64,000 nt of DNA from Ornithodoros turicata (taxonomy: Eukaryota; Arthropoda; Arachnida; Ixodida; Argasidae). Made by a program: the position numbers and the translations under genes. The notes under the pieces were generated by a model. It did not search any database and had not been told where the DNA came from. It was given only the letters and a program-made list of their open reading frames with translations. Location of the stretch: the NCBI RefSeq assembly GCF_037126465.1, contig NC_088201.1, positions 23,978,550 through 24,042,549 of the forward strand. Reading direction: 5' to 3'. Shown one piece after another: positions 21,883 through 33,513 of this stretch (positions are counted from its first letter, which is position 1; each line of letters opens with the position of its first letter).

Positions 21883-22137
21883 GAATTTCAGCCGAAACCG
21901 AAACACAGGGCGAAACAGAGGCGGAAGGACAATTCCCTATCTGGGGAAGGCCACGTATCTGGGCTGCTAACCAGTCATGGCGAATTCGACTGGTCGACTG
22001 GGAGCGACTTTCAACTCGCTCCCTGACGGAGTGCACCTTCTTACCCCGCCGACAAAGCTCGGATTCGGCCAGAACCCTAACGAAGCACTGTCGTAACTTT
22101 CGCGTCTTCAACGCTGAGCAACAGCAAGTGTTGGGAA
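21883..22137 (+). repeat. Foldback element, left arm
   Basis: Matches in reverse complement to 22330-22639: the pairs CAGCCGAAACCGAAAC / GGTTTCGGTTCCGGCTG and CGAATTCGACTGGTCGA / TCGACCAGTCGAGTTCG are clear, with diverged sequence between. The centre is occupied by a SINE palindrome. Family unknown. Confidence 0.55.
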
Positions 22138-22289
22138 GATGAAAGATGAAAGTCACTGAAAAGGTTAGCCAGCTGTAGGAGTCGAACCCACACCTTCTGG
22201 GTCATCTAGAGCCCTGGACCGGCAATCCAGAAGATGTGGGTTGGACTCCTACAGCTGGCTAACCTTTTCAGTGACTTTCATCTTTCATC
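22138..22289 (+). mobile_element. tRNA-derived SINE palindrome (Ruka-like)
   Basis: Two arms of 63 bp (22138-22200 and 22227-22289) are almost exact reverse complements. The plus-strand copy has a tRNA-like head with an A-box-like CATCTAGAGCCCTGG, a degenerate B box GGTTGGACTCC (GGTTCGACTCC in the other arm), and the 3' sequence CTGGCTAACCTTTTCAGTGA to CTTTCATC. I recall this tail from tick tRNA-SINEs (the Ruka type), but that is memory, not a search. The structure is two SINE 3' halves joined head to head around one tRNA head. Confidence 0.7.
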
Positions 22290-22329
22290 GTTAATTTCTT
22301 AGGCAAATTGAGGCTTTGTATGTATTTGT

Positions 22330-22639
22330 CCCTTCTATGTTGTTCCAGCCTCAGAACATCAGCTCTCTCATGTTGGGCAGACTCGCCGGGTTTGCCGGAA
22401 GTGGGCGACGAGTTCCGTCAGGCTCTTAGCTGGAGCGCGATTGTTTTTTCGATTGTGGATTCGGATTTTGCTGCCGATTCTGTTGCCGATTTGGGTGCTC
22501 ACTCCAGATCGACCAGTCGAGTTCGCCATTAGATAGACCACTTAGCGGCCGAGATAAGTAAGACGCCTTTTCCCAGGGGTTCCTTCCGATGCTCATTGGT
22601 TTTCGCTTGGCGTTTGGTTTCGGTTCCGGCTGAATTCCA
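22330..22639 (-). repeat. Foldback element, right arm
   Basis: The inverted counterpart of 21883-22137 (see matching blocks there). It includes repeated GCCGATTTTGCTG / GCCGATTCTGTTG units at about 22470-22495. No gene supported. Confidence 0.55.
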
Positions 22640-22860
22640 TGCAAAATCTGATGCTGCCTCAACGTACGTGATGTAATGTCTTTCAAAAAATGGATGGCTT
22701 GACGGAAACCAAAGTCGACTGATTTACCGTCTTAGTGGCTTAATGGCTAATAACGTAATGGTAGTCTAACTAATCTAGTTAATTCGCAATTTCGTAGTTA
22801 CATACTCTCTAGCACGGAATGGCCTGCCCACCGTATAGCTCAACGGCAAAAACGGTATCC
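22640..22860. other. Anonymous spacer
   Basis: No recognisable feature apart from TTAATGGCTAATAACGTAATGG-like AT-rich sequence; short spacer between the foldback and the next MITE. Confidence 0.35.
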
Positions 22861-23020
22861 ACACTAGAAAAACGGAACTCCACTGCTTAACACGCTCCTA
22901 ACAGCACGGTGATTTCTCTCCGCTGATTCGTTGAAAACAGGAGGCGTACGCCTCTTTGTGACACACTTATGTTAAGTGAAAGGCGTACGCCCGGGGCTGT
23001 CCACAAAGCAGGAGTCAGAA
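22861..23020. mobile_element. Diverged hairpin MITE
   Basis: It starts ACACTAGAAAAACGGAACTC and contains GGAGGCGTACGCCTC and AGGCGTACGCCC around a small loop; the right outer arm is lost. Confidence 0.7.
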
Positions 23021-23357
23021 TGTATGCTGCTTTTGTATGCTTTTTATTTATAAATCGATAATGCATAAAAACAAACGTTCTACGTACATAATGCAAAATA
23101 AAAACAAATATATGGTCGTAAATGCGAATGTAATACCTCTACTAGTCCACTATCTACGGTATGGTTGTTCACTAGTGGTAACTAAATATGCCTTTGCAAT
23201 CCGCGGGCAATTTCCGGAAATCAATTACTTGAGGCACACTCCCGGATGACGTTTATCGGATTTCTTATAAAATACACCAAACAAACAAACGATACAGCGT
23301 AGGCAGGAAAACGTCATCACGTTAATGACGATACGAAACAAAATAAATGGCAGACCA

Positions 23358-23608
23358 ACACTCTTAAAAATGAACTTCACCGCATAGCACGCTCCCAGCC
23401 AACCATCATCTTGAATGATATCGCTGTGTGCCCTGATTTGTTCAAAACGGTAGGCGTACGCCTTTTTTGTGACACTTATGCGGTTCATAATTGTCACAAA
23501 CATGGCGTACGCCTCCCGTTTTCAGCAAATCAGGACAGATAATGATATTATTCGAGATGATGGTTGGCTAGGAGCGTGCTATGCGGGGAAGTTCATTTCT
23601 AAGCGTGT
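23358..23608. mobile_element. Hairpin MITE, family A, full copy
   Basis: 251 bp, ACACTCTTAAAAATGAAC to TTCATTTCTAAGCGTGT, with arms about 115 bp and loop near 23480. It is the same length as the 6527 copy and shares most bases. Flanks are unique sequence. Confidence 0.9.
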
Positions 23609-25148
23609 AGTGGAGAACACGGTAACGATCGACAGCATAGGCAGTTTTAGTAGACCGTTGCTCTGACGTCAACGTGACGGTATCGTACCTATCGGAAACC
23701 ATCGCGGCCTTATGTGAGTCATCCTCTTATTCTTTGGTTTACTGAGGTATAGGAACGGTACTTCGAAGAACACATTACCGACGGTTTACTATAGAACTCT
23801 GCAGTATAGTCCGAAAAAATCCGAATCTGAAAAAGCTTTGTAACTGTGCGCAATCTTATTTCGTGCAATGCATCCCACACACATCAACTCAAAGGACAAT
23901 CAGCGTTGACTCTACCATGGTATTTCATTTTACTAAACTAATTTCAAGGACCCTTAAAAAGAGAAAACTAAAGCTCCGGTATTATTAGATTACTTCGGCA
24001 ATTTCACAGAATGGTAGTTCGCCCGCCTCCAATGTTTCTGGCGTGGCAAGCTGCATGCAAGCACAAATCATCCCAGCACGTGCACGGCAGCGCACGTTGG
24101 AGTAGCATGCTTACGGTAATACTGCAGCTCCGAGCATGCATCCCTTCGCACAGAGGAACGACGATGCCCCCCAGTGGAGGGAGGACGAACGAGTCCATCT
24201 GAGGAAACTCCAGGGAATTAAACTCCCCTAGATCCCGACTATAAATAAATAACGAAAGCTCTCCTGGCCGAGCTAAAGTGCCGTTTTATAGCGAGTCCAT
24301 TCGAGTGCGCGAAAGACCCCGGTGTTTTGTAAAGTGTGGCAATCCCGTGCTTCAAACGGCTTTTGCGCAACCGAAAGGAAGGCGTTCGCACCGAGCTGTA
24401 GAGAGCTTGAAGAGGCTACCTGAACATCGATAGGCGGTATCGGAGGGGTTACTTCCGCCCTGTTCTGCGTGGGAGAATTGAAAAAGCTGGAAATGGTCTC
24501 GTATTTCCTCTATACGCTAGAAGTAGAGACTATGGATCAATTTTGACGATTGCACTGCGTTTTTTCAACAACAGCAGTCATACTGCTAAAGATTCGTTTG
24601 AGCTACAGAATGCCATGAGTGAGAAATTGGGTAAAGTCTATACGGACTCACCGTATACAGAATGTACTACTACTATTCTGGTAGAAGCTTGTCATGAAGT
24701 AAGGCACGCGTAATGGGCTCGACAGAAAATGAGAAAAAATCACTCGACGATTACGATAGTCGGTAATGCGAAATTTGAGCGCAGCTGTTGAGATTGAGGT
24801 ATACACCAGTGTTTTTATTTTCCACACATATTACTTTCTTCAGGTAGCACCCCTATCCCAGTTCTTGGTGGTTCGCGTTTTATTGCGCTTATATAGGCAA
24901 AAGCCGCTGTCCGATCGGGGCTCATTCGACTGCTCTCGTAACACCATCCTCCTTCCCTTTCCACTTCGCGCCCTCTTCATTCCCCCTAAGTGCGCTCCCC
25001 CGCTGCTTTCCACCTCAGGCTCTTCCGTACTTTCATCCTTTCCTTCGTATTCCTCGTGCGCTCTGCCGGTAACAACGCCGACGTCGCTAAACCCAGGAAC
25101 GGGCCCCTAGGAGCTGCGCTGTAAAAATGGACCCTACCGCGACAGCTT
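23609..25148. other. Anonymous stretch
   Basis: No gene is supported. A 114-codon plus-strand frame at 24766-25110 is serine- and proline-rich and unrecognised; it has no conserved motif and I do not call it a gene. Confidence 0.4.
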
Positions 25149-25268
25149 ATTAGGGAGTTTTAGTATATCGTAGTTAACCAACGAAAATGATAAGATAAAG
25201 GAAGTAGCCAAATCAAAGATCAGCAATGTGATGTCATCCACTTCAAAGATAAAATAAAACTCGCTATT
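25149..25268. mobile_element. Small TIR element, copy 1
   Basis: The left end ATTAGGGAGTTTTAGTATAT and right end AAAATAAAACTCGCTATT are imperfect inverted repeats and match the ends of the element at 27540-27711. About 120 bp, non-coding, MITE-like. Confidence 0.55.
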
Positions 25269-26048
25269 ATGAAATTTTACAACCCGTATCCTGTGGTCCT
25301 TTGCTTACAGAAATCATATTCCAGGACGCGAATCCGGGTCTTACAGAACTCTGTCAATCTGTCTTTTCTCTTATTACTAGGGAGTTCTAGTGGATCATTT
25401 TCACACAAACGTCTCGCGAACGGTTTTTCCTTTGCCCAACCAGATCATTAGTTTCTGAGTCAGTTCCCCTATACCCATTGGTGACCCACGATACCATTCC
25501 TGAACAGTTTGATAGAAAACGATTCACTGGATTCACTAGTGTGATTCACTAAAACTCACTGTTATCACGTGCACGATACAGGATACGATAGGTCTCGTTC
25601 CAGGTTTGACGTTTTCGATGTCTAAATCTTGCAACATTGGAGTGCCTCAAAATATCAAAAGTAGAAGAAGACGAAGGACTTATCAGCGTTAAAATAATAA
25701 TGGTGCCGTGATGTAGTAGTCCATTTTGCCCATACGTAGCCTGCGAACGAGTCCCACGCTTTGTGGCCACACTATACATACCGGTGTGAGAAAAGTAGTT
25801 CAGAGATACGGTCACGCGAATGGTGCTGAGCTTGGTGGACATGCACAACTGCATGAAAAAAAAAAAACAGAAAAGTGCAACTACCACTCCTCTCGTTACC
25901 TATCTAGACCTTCTTTACCATATTTGCTTGCAGCTACACACTGAGCTCGCAGATGAACTACAGGAAATATGAAACGATAACAAAAGCAATAGATAGGCCC
26001 TGTCTAGAATTGGCAATAAGGTTACCGCCATTAGGGTAGAAGCAGGAA
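25269..26048. other. Anonymous stretch
   Basis: No gene supported; A-run at about 25857-25868. Confidence 0.35.
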
Positions 26049-26285
26049 GCAGCATGAAAAAAACACGGACGGGACAGAGCACACACAATACAACTGCGAA
26101 CTCGCGTCTAAAGTTTATTAGGCCACGACAGTACTTAACTACAGAAAGCACACAACAACAAACAAGAATAACTTTAAAGATAACGCGTAACATAGCAAGA
26201 TCAGCGCCGACCAACATTTTTTCCTTTTCTCCTTCTCCTTTTTTTCTTGTGTGTGCTCAGTCCCGTCCGCGTTTTTTCCTGCTGC
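26049..26285. mobile_element. Unclassified 237-bp TIR element
   Basis: The left end GCAGCATGAAAAAAACACGG continues ACGGGACAGAGCACACACAA; the right end is its reverse complement over about 40 bp with a few mismatches (TTGTGTGTGCTCAGTCCCGT and onward). The interior of about 155 bp is non-coding. No clear target duplication. Superfamily unknown. Confidence 0.65.
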
Positions 26286-26345
26286 ATTATCCTGATAGAT
26301 CTTTACCGATTACCCTGTCTGTCTACGCTTGTGCATAATATTACA

Positions 26346-26625
26346 GCGTGTGAAGCACAGTGGAGAGATATATACGGCCTGCGACTCAATGTCCCGTTGA
26401 GATAGGTGCCGTCGGCTCGCCGAACTGTCCTATATGCGGAACCATGGAGGACACGAGACACGTGCTGGTCACCTGCCGAAGCTTTCACTCTAGTCGACAA
26501 AGATTGGAGAAAGCACTCGACAGATTAGGCCATCGTCCCTCCAGCGTTGAGACGATACTGGGGAGTTGGTCAAAGCAGCAGCGATAATCCCCGCTCTGTG
26601 CCTTGGCGGGATATCTCAAGGACAT
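26346..26625 (+). pseudogene. LINE ORF2 C-terminal fragment
   Basis: The plus strand encodes C-x2-C-x7-H-x4-C (in CPICGTMEDTRHVLVTC) followed by a helix-rich end with ETILGSWSKQQ, matching the end of LINE ORF2 proteins seen elsewhere in this window. After a frame disruption the sequence ends in (TA)n at about 26620-26637. 5' truncated and inactive. Confidence 0.7.
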
Positions 26626-27214
26626 ATATATATATATACTTGCTGAAGTCATCTTTTAGACTGGATCACTGCTCAACTTTCTTTTTTGTGTCTTTCTATC
26701 GATCTATACCTATAGTTGTTTACAACTTAACTCCTGCACCAAAAATGTACCTCGCAAACGAGCGCGCACCAACGTTCGACGCTCCTTGTATAGGGGTGAC
26801 TACACGGGAGGTTAGAGTAGCACACCTGCGAATATCGCGTACTTATACGGCACCGGTAGTACATACTTCATGCTCCATGTGAGCGACGCATAACGGAGTT
26901 CTGAAGCCCTTTCCTGGTATGAGAAGCAGCGACATGTGCTCGTGATCAGTATTCCAGACGTTGTTACAATTAGTTAACCTGCGTGTACCACGAGCATCTC
27001 ATTCCTTTTAAAACAGCGGAGCGAAGCGCATCAGCACAAAAGTTACTTCTACTTATTTGTCTGAAATGCCTAGTGAAGTCACTGTCCTCATTCGACAAGG
27101 CACTGATGTCTCGAAGGAAACGCATGTGGCGTTCTTGTGATCCGGTGCGTTATTTCGATGGGGTGGCAGATGTCGTCAAGATTGCCAGTGTTTCAGCCAC
27201 TGCTGTTTTTTCTG

Positions 27215-27485
27215 CACTCTAAAAACAGAACTTCACCATATAGCACGCTCTGCGCCAACCGTTGCACAAATGATATGGTTATTTCTTCTGATTCGAAGAC
27301 AGAAGGGACGTACGCCTTTTTGTGTCAACTCCACCACCACCACCTGTGTCAATTTGGATTTTTGATAATTGACACAAAAAGGCTTACACCTCCTTCTCAT
27401 CTCTTCGAATCAGAAGCGATAACTCTATCATTCGTGATAATGCTTCGCGCACAGCGTGCTATGCGGTGAAGTCCTGTTTTTAGAG
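27215..27485. mobile_element. Hairpin MITE B carrying a micro-insertion
   Basis: Starts CACTCTAAAAACAGAACTTC and ends GTCCTGTTTTTAGAG. Arms pair through GATTCGAAGACAGAAGG / CTCTTCGAATCAGAAG. At 27329-27344 a CTCCACCACCACCACC run is flanked by TGTGTCAA on both sides (27321-27328, 27345-27352), like a retroposon tail with an 8-bp duplication, although slippage is also possible. Confidence 0.85.
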
Positions 27486-27519
27486 ACGGCAAGCCCTATC
27501 ACCACCACCACCACCACCA
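27486..27519 (+). mobile_element. 34-bp LINE/SINE tail with 13-bp target duplication
   Basis: ACGGCAAGCCCTATC plus (ACC)n, bounded by CCTGTTTTTAGAG at 27473-27485 and 27520-27532, both perfect. The ACGGCAAGC block is the 3' end of the RNase-H LINE family. The insert is an almost complete 5' truncation within the MITE terminus. Confidence 0.75.
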
Positions 27520-27539
27520 CCTGTTTTTAGAGTGTGAGT

Positions 27540-27711
27540 AATAGCGAGTTTTAGTACATTGGAAGGTATTCACGATAACAGTTCCGAAAACATGATAAGC
27601 CAATCGCCCTGTTTCTTTGAAGCTGGTGACATCTTGCTAAGCTTGAACTTGATAAGTTAGTTTAGCGTGTCGTTTTCGTCGAGTTATTCCGATGTATTAA
27701 AACTCGCTATT
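27540..27711. mobile_element. Small TIR element, copy 2
   Basis: Ends AATAGCGAGTTTTAGTACAT and ATGTATTAAAACTCGCTATT are inverted repeats of about 25 bp. 172 bp, non-coding. A shorter relative is at 25149-25268 and a possible single end (AAAACTCCCTAATAA) at about 60826-60840. Confidence 0.7.
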
Positions 27712-30700
27712 GTCTGAATTGAACTCGGGGAAGAGGAAATGTACCAGCCGTGGGTGACGCCATGAGTGCTCTACTGGTGTCTAACGGATCTGTCGAAAAG
27801 GGAGTCATGAGATAGGCTTATCTCTACTAAAATAACGTATTGATCGCATTGAATTTTGTTTGTACTTTTTGCCTTCCGTTAATATCTTAAATAGCTTCTC
27901 ATTAAAATTGTTTTGAAAAAATGAAAGGGGATGCGGCGGATGCAGTCTGGCCTTGCAGCTTTCTGCCATACGCGTCGAGGCGAGGGTGCACCTTAGACAT
28001 GAAACGCTATGTTGCTAATAGCTGGAAGCGGCGAAACAGTTTTGTTTCGTCGCACCCCTTATAACTAACAGAGTGACTAAGAAGGCTCATAGAGTATTTC
28101 GTGCTCTTACCTATGAGCAAGCATAACTCGTCCAGAGCACACTAAAAAAAAAAAAAAAGATACGATAACAAAATATCCTTTCACCCGTACTTTCTCCAAG
28201 AAAATGAGGAAATAACATGGCGTTCAGGAAATAAAACTGTTTCCCATAGAGTCACACAACATCCGATTCGCTTACCACTTACGTCTTTTTATCGAGTGAG
28301 AGCGCTGATTTATGAGATTTCGTTCTGCTCGACGATATTCATATCGCGCGCCAGGCAGGACTGCACCTGTTTGGAGGCGGCGCTCGCGGCGGAAGATGGA
28401 GGGAGCACCAACGCACCCTAGTGGCCGCACACCTTGAGACTTAAGGCAACCGTCTCTATAAATAGTGGAGTCCATTAACGCGCACTGGCATGCTCTCTCC
28501 CCCGCAGCGATCCATACAGAACGCTGTAATGGATGTTGATGATCCCAAATCAGATTAAAGCTTTTCGGGACTTTCCATCATGTTTCAATTACGGAGCAAG
28601 TATCGGAACACCCATGCCCGTTTATTCGTTCCACGGGGGCCTCGGATTAGGCCAAATTTAGGGCCTTCGGAGAACGATCAGCCATCAAATATTTACGCCG
28701 GAATTAATGTTCTGGCAGGTTTCCCGCTTACCTCTTCGCTCGGGCGCCGCGCTTCATCGTTTGGTCACTTAATTTGTTGCGTTCTCACACGGGCTAACGC
28801 GTGGAGAGCTCGCCGCAGTCATCTATATTCCCGGATGTGGAGCTGCGCACACGTCTCTCGCTTGCGTCACACTTCTCTCCGCAGCAAAATGATCGAGGGA
28901 AACATTATGACTGATTAATCACGAGGAGGTGGTAGCGTCTGTGGATGTACCTGGAACATGCAGTCGCTCAATCGGTTTCGTTTACACCCTACTTTTGCAT
29001 TGAAGATGCGCGTAGCGGCTGTAACTTTATTACCAAGCATATAACTGCACATACGGTTCATATCACACAGTAACATGTGTTATTACGGTTATTGAACGTA
29101 ACGCAGGATTTATAACTCCAAGCAGTTTTAAATCCTTACGGGTGCAGCATCACGACGAACGAAACGCGTGAGGTTCACAGTATACAAACACTAAGACGCT
29201 CCTGGATGTGGTGTATGCTATTCCAATTCCAATGCCTTCTCGCGGATCCAGATCTTACACACAGTCGTTGGCAGAAGTTGCACTGAATGACTTGCCTGCG
29301 AAGACTTCCAAATTAATATAACTTTCCGGCTGAACAACTGCGCTTCCCGTACTATTCATTTTCCGCAAACAGGCAACAAACGTTTGGCTCACGTCCTCTG
29401 AGCGGAAAAGAAGGACAAATCGGTGCCAGTTTTACAAAATGCAGCCACCAGCCACAACACTCCTATATGTCTTGATCAACGTCAAGTAGCACCCCGGAGT
29501 TGGGGAGCCCTGCCGATGCCTCGATAACCAGGAAGGGGCCCATCACGCGCGTGTCTCCCTCACCAGTGAATGCATTGAGTTCCCCCTTTCACCGTATAAA
29601 CTAATTAGTGCATTTGGAAAATTGTCCTCGACGATATCCCGCTTGCTTCGTGGTCTATCGTTGTACGGTTACGGTGGGGCCTGACGTGATGATGATTTTT
29701 GCTTGCTTCTTTGTCAGGCTCTCCCCTGCCAACCACTTAGGGAGCGCGCACAGAATGCGCTTTTGATGGGAAGGCGTGTTGTTGTACACAGTCATTGAAA
29801 AGGCGAACCGGTCTTCCTGAATGAGGCAGTAATTCGCTTGTCGGAGGGCAGTGCCACCTGCACAGAGACAACGCCACGAGAGCATATCCTTAGGGACACA
29901 TTACTTTTGAGAGGTGTAACAGCAGCCTTCTATCGCTGGTGTCCTGGTGGGGGAATCCATATTTTCTGAGTCACGTTAAGCGATACGAGAGGACACAACC
30001 TCGTCCTCGCCAATGCTTTTGACGCAACCGCGTTATTAAGACGTGGGAAAGGTTCCCGCTCTGGCCCCCAGGGGATACCGTACGATAAACGATTTTCATG
30101 AACGTGGGAATCGCTGACGACTTTATTACGTAACTGTGGTGCGCTGGTGCTGGCACAGTGCGAGTGCTCTGGGGAGTTGCGTTAGGCGTGAGAATTGCTA
30201 CGCTATGTCCCTGATGTCATACTTTCTTTCCTCGTAGCCAGCATAGAAACCCGGAGGCCGCCAACAGAATGGTCATCACACAAATGGCTTTAACGTTATA
30301 GTTGAAATATGGCAGTCGTCGAAAAAGCCACACAGCGGCGGGGCGGGATTTGAACCACGCATCTCTCGACTGGTCGCTAGCGCCGCGGCAAGAAAAAGTG
30401 GTTTCTTTTTCTTTTTTTATGTTTGAAAAGAGGAGCCGATACGTATGTTAAAACAATGACCTTCGACCGACTTTGTCGTCTCTGACAAAGTCAAACCTCA
30501 CATTCCCTCTTGCAAATTCTTTTTAACGAAAGGAACGGAGAGAAGTCCTGAAACAGCTGTAGATTAATCTTTCCTGTGCCATTAACATCTCTACCCTCTA
30601 TTGACACATGCTATACATTTTGGGCGCTCTGAATATGGGGGAAGAACAGCCCTGGAAACACCAAAATTTAAACGGACCACCAACTCTACGGAAATCTCTA

Positions 30701-31797
30701 TTTCCTTCATGGGTATGACTTTCACGCGTTTACTCATTTCGTATGCTTTCGTATTGAGAAAGGGTGCGCTTTCTGAGTGACATACATCCCAGCTTACCCA
30801 TATTAGCTGGTGTGTCTCATTTCTGCCATGCAGCTCGTCAGAAATGTGCGCAAATCATGCGCTTGTCGTCTGCTACTTCAACCCCACTTCTCGATTACAG
30901 AAGCGGATTCCTCCGCCTCAAAATGCCAAGCTCTAAAAAAAAAAAAAGAAAAATGGAAAGAAAAACGATGTGTTCGCTGTTCAACTAACATGGGATGATA
31001 ATCAATTAATGTTAGCAGCCCAACGCATTATTTTCTTTCACGCTTCCAAACTAATGAGCCGGGCTTTCTGCTTTTCTCGTTCCATAATTAATATTTCCTG
31101 CTATTGGATAAGCGTCGGTCCCTCTCCGAACGATGATCGCCACAGTTTGTCTGTAAAAGCTCTATTACATTAAGTGGCGATGCCATAACTTATTTTGGAG
31201 TTAATTCAATAATCTTGTAAACAGGCTTGAAGGAGGTGCACTACATTTCTGAAAGCCTGTTTTGCCACTAGAGAAGAGGCTACTATTAATTAGCTGCGCG
31301 GTTAATAAACGCTGGCGGCAGATCGTATTAAATAATGTCTTTTATAATTTAGGCAGAACTGCCAGGCGCCATTTCTCGTGGTTGACAACAACGGTGCAAA
31401 ATTGCTTCCCTGGAGGAAATACTTCGCCGTCGTTCTGAAACGCATCGTTTTAATCGGTGTAATGCGACTCCTTTCGACAGTCTAGAAATAGACGCACGGG
31501 ACGCCTTCATAGATCACACCGTGTCTTCTAGCATCTACCATTAGTTGTGTTATCCTGACAACGAGAAGATATTTTAATAATAATAAAAAAATATTCGATT
31601 ACAGAAATATACCGAACATCTTTGTGAACACCTCTTTGCATAAGTGCCTAAATGATACAAGAAAAACAAGTAATGTAAATCGTATCATATGGTCGTACCA
31701 TGCATCGTGAGGACACAGGGAACTTTGCAGTGATGACTCAATTGAATTGAATTGCGAGAACATAAATGAACGTCGTTGCAGTGGTGACGAACGGGTA
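27712..31797. other. Anonymous stretch, one SINE-like fragment
   Basis: No gene is supported. An A-run lies at 28144-28158. A TATA-box-like CTATAAATAG is at about 28456-28465, with nothing convincing downstream. At about 30335-30395 the minus strand has a tRNA-like piece with GGTTCAAATCCCGCC, too short for a tRNA gene, probably a SINE relic. An A-run is at about 30935-30947. Confidence 0.4.
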
Positions 31798-32006
31798 ACA
31801 ACAACAACAACAACTTTATTGCAAGATGATGAGTGGGGAGTTTCATCGTCAGGGGCAATACTGTACCCTATTACTGGTGGTGATGCGGAGAATGAAATAA
31901 TGAGCCCCCTTCACAGTAAGGATCGAAGTCCTATGGTATCTAAATAGGTGAAGAAAGCTTTGAGGGCAGAGCGTTGGTGTGCGGGATGTGGCCAGGGACC
32001 AAGCAA
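31798..32006 (-). pseudogene. LINE 3' end, same family as 6899-7439
   Basis: Minus strand: LLGPWPHPAHQRSALKAF and TIGLRSLL precede a stop, a short 3' UTR, AATAAAGTTG and a (GTT)n tail at the left. About 200 bp with the same order as the copy at 6899-7439, more strongly truncated. No clear target duplication; CAACAACAAC also occurs just right of the copy. Confidence 0.75.
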
Positions 32007-33513
32007 GGGCAACAACAACAGGGGGGCGAGAAAAAGAGAGGGGGCGTACGTTTCAAAGTTACTTGACTATCGTAGCACTTTTGCATCTTGAATTTTGTGA
32101 AAAACTGCAATAAAAGCTTACTCCCATTATGCTTAAGAAGTCGTCAGTACTTACAACTCATAGAACAATCCTCCACTAATTAATTATCACTCAGTGCGGC
32201 GAATATACTATACAACAATTGTCCTATACGCAGCGGCACGAGAAAGTACTCACTTCAGCAAAAATGGTGCATAATTTGTAACAGGTACACATAACTTTCG
32301 CGTTATCCTTCGCCCCAAAATGACCCTTTTTCGTTTTCTCTCTAGCGAATGCCATGAATATAAAGTACGCATGGATACAATTAAAGGTTAATGGTATTCC
32401 AGCTGATACACGCAACATATAATTAAACGTTAAGGGAGGAGCATCAGGACGAGAACCGCCGATATTTCGAACAGCGACAGTTCTTCTAATTAAAGGTTTC
32501 CACGTGTTTCCTTTGTTTCTTTGAAGTCGATGAACCAAAACTAACGCTGTAGCTAAAGACAGCTACGTGTATATGTTTTGCATGTCGGGTCCTTCGCTTC
32601 TTTTTCTTGCATTCTTTTTTGCTCTTCCTCAACACTGTCGAAAGTAGAATGCAGGTATTTCTGTCCTTTGCCGAGACAGTGCCAACTGAGCACCGTATCA
32701 CGCTTCCATATACCACCTGCTGTCGGAATTGACTTGCTGGGAAAACAAACTTGATGTGTGACCGCCTCGAACGGACCAACTCGAAAATATTCAAGGCACT
32801 GTCAGCTCACTCAAACGCATCACCAGAGTATGCAGGAACGAAACACCACAAATAACGGAGAGCTCACAAATCCACTCCGTATCACTTTCGTGTCCCCACT
32901 GAGACTTTTGAGGATGCGGTCGAGATCTTTACCGATCCGGGTTCTCAGGAGTCATATTTCGTAAGAAGTGGCATCCGATAGCCATCTTTCAACAACTCCA
33001 CTCAAGCTCCCATCCCTTCCAGCAACAAAGCAGTCCAAATGGTGACAGTGGGGACGGTACTCTGGGGCATAAATTTAGTTACGGCTCGTCCGAGATTCGG
33101 ATGTTTGTGCTTTGTGGGCATTCTGGCCGGAGAACCCACTTTGCTGACGTTCATGAAGATAGGGAACGATCGCGGAATTTAAGTCGTCGCTTCCAGCTCC
33201 ATGTAATGGTCGGTTTTAGGTTCATGTTCGGACTTCCTGACTCTGTGATACCGTTTTTATGGGCCTTTAGCAGATCATCCGCACTTTGACTGGTTGTATA
33301 TATTGTAACGGTGTAATAAAAATAAAGACGTTCCCGTCGGTTCGCATGGCCCAATGGTATGCAACGAAGTGGTTTTACACGCAAGGTTGATTTACTGATA
33401 GCAATCAAGCAAAGATTTTGAACGAGATGAATTAAGCGCGACTATTATTCCGTGAAATACGCAGACAAGCTCAACGATCAAGAGAGCAAGAGGAAAGAGA
33501 TACGGAAATGTAA
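32007..33513. other. Anonymous stretch
   Basis: No gene or repeat recognised. Frames of 60-104 codons on the minus strand lack motifs. Confidence 0.35.

Noticed and set aside
22198..22256. True tRNA gene within the SINE palindrome
   Set aside because: The acceptor stem does not pair and the sequence continues into a SINE tail found elsewhere (13924-13964).
28456..28465. TATA box of a gene
   Set aside because: CTATAAATAG fits the consensus, but no credible coding exon or initiator follows.
30335..30395. tRNA gene
   Set aside because: Only a B-box-like part and partial pairing are present; about 50 nt cannot form a full cloverleaf, so a SINE relic is more likely.
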